Part shown: positions 61,406 through 64,000 of the stretch, piece by piece
How positions within the stretch are numbered: the stretch's first letter is position 1
How the letters are laid out: each line of letters starts with the position of its first letter
Assembly: GCA_963920765.1 (NCBI GenBank)
Contig: OY987245.1
Span: forward strand, 18,926,727-18,990,726
Source: Ulota crispa
Lineage: Eukaryota; Streptophyta; Bryopsida; Orthotrichales; Orthotrichaceae
DNA length: 64,000 bases
Direction of reading: 5' to 3'
Translations under genes and position numbers: made by a program
Notes under the pieces: model-generated
Seen by the model: only the letters and a program-made list of their open reading frames with translations
The model's database searches: none
Told to the model about the DNA's origin: nothing

Positions 61406-61566
61406 CAACAATCACCAATTTCTCTCTATTCACTTTCAATGTGAATGCCTCCACCTGAAGTTGTAGTGTAGCAATTGTTTACAAGTTGTTCATGAAGGTT
61501 TTATAGATAATTTCAAACTTTTCATAAAGGCATTGCATAGTTGAGCTGCAGTTGTACTTAAGATGT

Positions 61567-62473
61567 AACACCATATTCATTAATCCCTAAATGCCCAAGG
61601 CACCACATTTTGTTGCCAACAATATTTTGAAGTTCAATAAAATCTAACTAAGCTGCTATTTTTAGTATTTAGTATTTCAAAATTATTCTTTTTGAAGTTT
61701 AGTTTTAACATCAAAAACCCAATTTTGAAAATTATTGATTGTGAATTTTCTATTCAAGATTTTGTGCAAGGGTGTCCATTGCAATCTTGACTTTTTAAGT
61801 ATTGAGAGCTCATGAAAATGGGCCTCAAATACACTAGATCTTGGAGAAAAATTCACACTAGAAATTCATTTAAAAAATTTGTAAAAGAGATTTTGAAAAA
61901 TTGTAAATGGATTGGAATTATGTATGGTATGCCCTTTGACCTCATATTTTTTTGATGACCAACATTTTAGAATTGACATGTGAAAAGAGGATTGAAAGGC
62001 TTAAAGTCATTTTTGCTGTTTTAACACCCTCTTGATCAAACATTATAATCTTTCAATCCATAAGTGGTATTGTTGTGTTTTTTTCTCTATGTGATGTTTA
62101 ACATGTCTAGTTTGAATTTGTATGGTTACAATTTACAAAAACTTCATACAACTTATCAAAATATTGGCTTTTTGTTTAGTTTAGAGAAAATTCTTAGAAG
62201 CTCAAAAAAGGCCTAGGGCATTTAGGGGTTAAAATGGGAGATTTCCACTGAATTGAGAGGTAGTTGAAAGGAGATTCAATGAAATATTTTATTGCAATTT
62301 AGCTCAAGTCAAGCTAAATTGCAATAAATCCTTTCAAAATTGACCTAAAATTAGAAGGTTTTATGTTAATTCAGCTAAAAACTCTACGTTTAATGGAAAT
62401 TGCTGATTCATGTTGAGATCAACATGGTTATTTTGAAAGGTGCCCAATCTCCCATTTTAATGAATATGGAGTT
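61567..62473. mobile_element. Family A MITE with ATGT target duplication, split by a P element
   Basis: The left end AACACCATATTCATTAA is cut at base 17 by the P element and continues as AATGGGAGATTTCC after it. The right end read inward is AACTCCATATTCATTAAAAT. Perfect ATGT at 61563-61566 and 62474-62477. The interior matches 27078-27326. Confidence 0.92.
61584..62228. mobile_element. Family P (piggyBac-like) element nested in family A
   Basis: The left end TCCCTAAATGCCCAAGGC and the right end read inward CCCCTAAATGCCCTAGGC match at 16 of 18 positions. TTAA occurs at 61580-61583 and 62229-62232. 645 bp, collinear with 44776-45403. Removing it and one TTAA recreates the intact A end seen at 27078. 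Confidence 0.95.
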
Positions 62474-62914
62474 ATGTACACCAACATTCTCATTTTGCAA
62501 TGACAAAGATTCGATTTTGGATTAAGTCTACATGTAGAAGGAGGACGTCAACTATGGTAGCAAAAACCACATACGTTTCATGACTAGAAGTATAGATTAC
62601 ATAAAATGTGTATTTCTTGAGCTAGCCACCATGTAATACGCTCTAATATCTTGCATGAGCTTGTAAATTATCATTTACAGATAATTCAATTGCAGATAAG
62701 AGAACACCAAACTTTACTGCAAAAAATTAATTAACCACACAAATTTCTAGAAGAAACATGTCTTGGGAAACCCTAAATCTAAAGCCGACTTTCCGCCTCC
62801 GTCACTTGGATTTGCATTAAGAGGCACATAAAAGTAACTATAAGGTTGGACTCCAGAACACAATCTCCTCCTTTTGGTACATCCACCGCACTTTCCCTAG
62901 AGTTAGGGTTTAGC

Positions 62915-63352
62915 ATGTCAAATCCATTGCTGACAGCAGCATGCACTTCATTAATTGCAGGTGAAGGAGTGGCGCAATAGCTTGAGTTGCATCAATTGCA
63001 GTTACAGCAAAATCAAAGCTTCCACCATTACCTCTACAAAGAAACTTGCGATTGAAAAGCACTAAGGCATTAGGGTCCGCACCTTTGTCCATTGATTTTG
63101 GTGCACGTTTTCTGAAGGAGGTGAATATAGCCGCGTTTGTTGGCAGAGGAGACTCCATGGTAGAAGCAAGGGTTACAACTCTGGAGGGCCTCTCTAGTTC
63201 ACAAGTAACGTTCAGCAAGGGAACATTTTGTTTTGCAAAAGGGGGTGTGCATAATTTGGCGGGCGCTGCATTGCTAGAGAAGATGTCAATGGTGGACTCA
63301 AGCTCACAGTTGTCCGACAACTCCAAAAGGGATTTCCGCGACATTGCACTAG
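62915..63352 (+). CDS. Possible 5' part of an unknown, perhaps plastid-targeted, protein (doubtful)
   Basis: ATG at 62915 follows a leader with AACCCTAAATC and TTAGGGTTT tracts typical of plant 5' regions. MSNPLLTAAACTSLIA runs to 62960, where a stop-containing 41-bp segment could be a very short intron (CAG|GTGAAG...TTGCAG). The frame resumes at 63002 with VTAKSKLPPLPLQRNLRLKS and continues to 63352, ending at a good donor (AG|GTAAGATT). Basic, Ser-rich and acid-poor, it looks like a transit peptide, but no family is recognised. A 41-bp intron is shorter than usual in plants; the segment is bounded by a direct repeat ATYAATTGCAG and may be a small insertion. An overlapping minus-strand frame (63344-62910, 144 codons) is the alternative. 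Any further exons lie right of the window or are unseen. Confidence 0.3.
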
Positions 63353-64000
63353 GTAAGATTATTTACACCCCTTAATTGAAAATATATAATTGCCAATAGT
63401 CTCTCTTGTGCTTTGGATGCATGCGATGCATCTTTGGGAGTCGCCTCCCTTCTACGGGAGTCACCTTCTTTCTACTGGAATCACTTGATTTGTGGCTGAG
63501 TTGTTTATGCTTTTCAGTAGTTCTTTCATAGTTATCACCATTACTTTGGCAGTGGTGAATCCCTTTACAGCAATTATGTTACAGTTGTCATTAGTTACAA
63601 TGTAATTGTTTATTGTACTCACTGGTTGTATCGTAGTAGTTTCTTGTGAAGATGTAGTTGCTCATTCTACTCAATAGTTGTATTTCAGTTGTTTCCAATC
63701 ATAGTCTAGTTGTTTTTTGTATTAAGCAGTTGTATTGTAGTTGTCACTAGTTGTGTGCTACTTGTTATGTCATATGGTTGAAGAATCCAATTGACTTTGC
63801 CAATATTAACTACGATTTTGAAACTTTGGAGTAGGTTCCTAATAACGCAACAGTCACACCCACCGAGGTACACGAGAAGGGCAATAAAGGAGGAATTGCG
63901 TCGTGTATTGCATCTATACAGTTCCTTATACCTTAATCACAACTGCAACCCCATTGAAGACAAACTACTTAATTAGTAGTAAGTACTATTAGCTTCAATG
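63353..64000. other. Right edge; intron or spacer
   Basis: A T-rich region with irregular AGTTGT/TAGTTGT repeats at about 63530-63775. If the preceding model is real this is its intron. No exon is supported. Confidence 0.3.

Noticed and set aside
62910-63344. 144-codon minus open frame as the gene at the right edge
   Set aside because: The plus strand has a leader-like sequence, ATG and a good donor; the minus frame has no recognised motif. Neither is secure.

Overview
The window is nuclear DNA of a land plant. Five spliced gene models (GT/AG introns, often long and T-rich), a plastid transit peptide, plant-type ferric reductase, rhamnogalacturonate lyase and DUF538 genes, and AT-rich gene-poor DNA full of small transposons support this. 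I cannot name the species. A non-seed plant (bryophyte or lycophyte) is a guess from gene style only. I saw no rRNA, tRNA or CRISPR.

Genes, left to right: (1) a small Ser/Pro-rich protein of unknown function (+, CDS 8080-9014) behind a long leader with a probable 5'UTR intron; (2) a 14-exon rhamnogalacturonate lyase (-, 16236-10593); (3) a five-exon, probably plastid-targeted PDZ-like protein (-, 22535-20203); (4) a six-exon ferric-chelate reductase (+, 36634-40203); (5) a two-exon secreted DUF538 protein (-, 42690-41408); (6) a doubtful 5' part of a gene leaving the right edge (+, from 62915). A broken Helitron Rep/helicase gene lies at about 57360-60814. The genes are not an operon; they are independent loci for cell-wall pectin, plastid, metal uptake and unknown functions, separated by transposon nests.

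The most striking content is the non-coding part, which is dense in short non-autonomous DNA transposons. Their ends and target-site duplications (TSDs) can be read directly. Family P has TTAA TSDs and CCC-starting inverted ends, the hallmark of piggyBac elements: seven near-complete copies and two fragments. Family A has ends starting AAC and perfect 4-bp TSDs of different sequence in seven copies. Families C1-C4 start GGG and make mostly 9-bp TSDs, Mutator-like. Family D (TAAGGTAGGAG ends), a Stowaway-like element and a mini-CACTA are also present.

Several insertions are nested, and the window itself holds the matching empty sites. A P element sits in the end of an A element; an A element sits in the Helitron gene, where removing it and one TSD restores the reading frame; C3 sits inside C2, which sits inside C1. 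The genes are largely spared except for introns and near-promoter positions.
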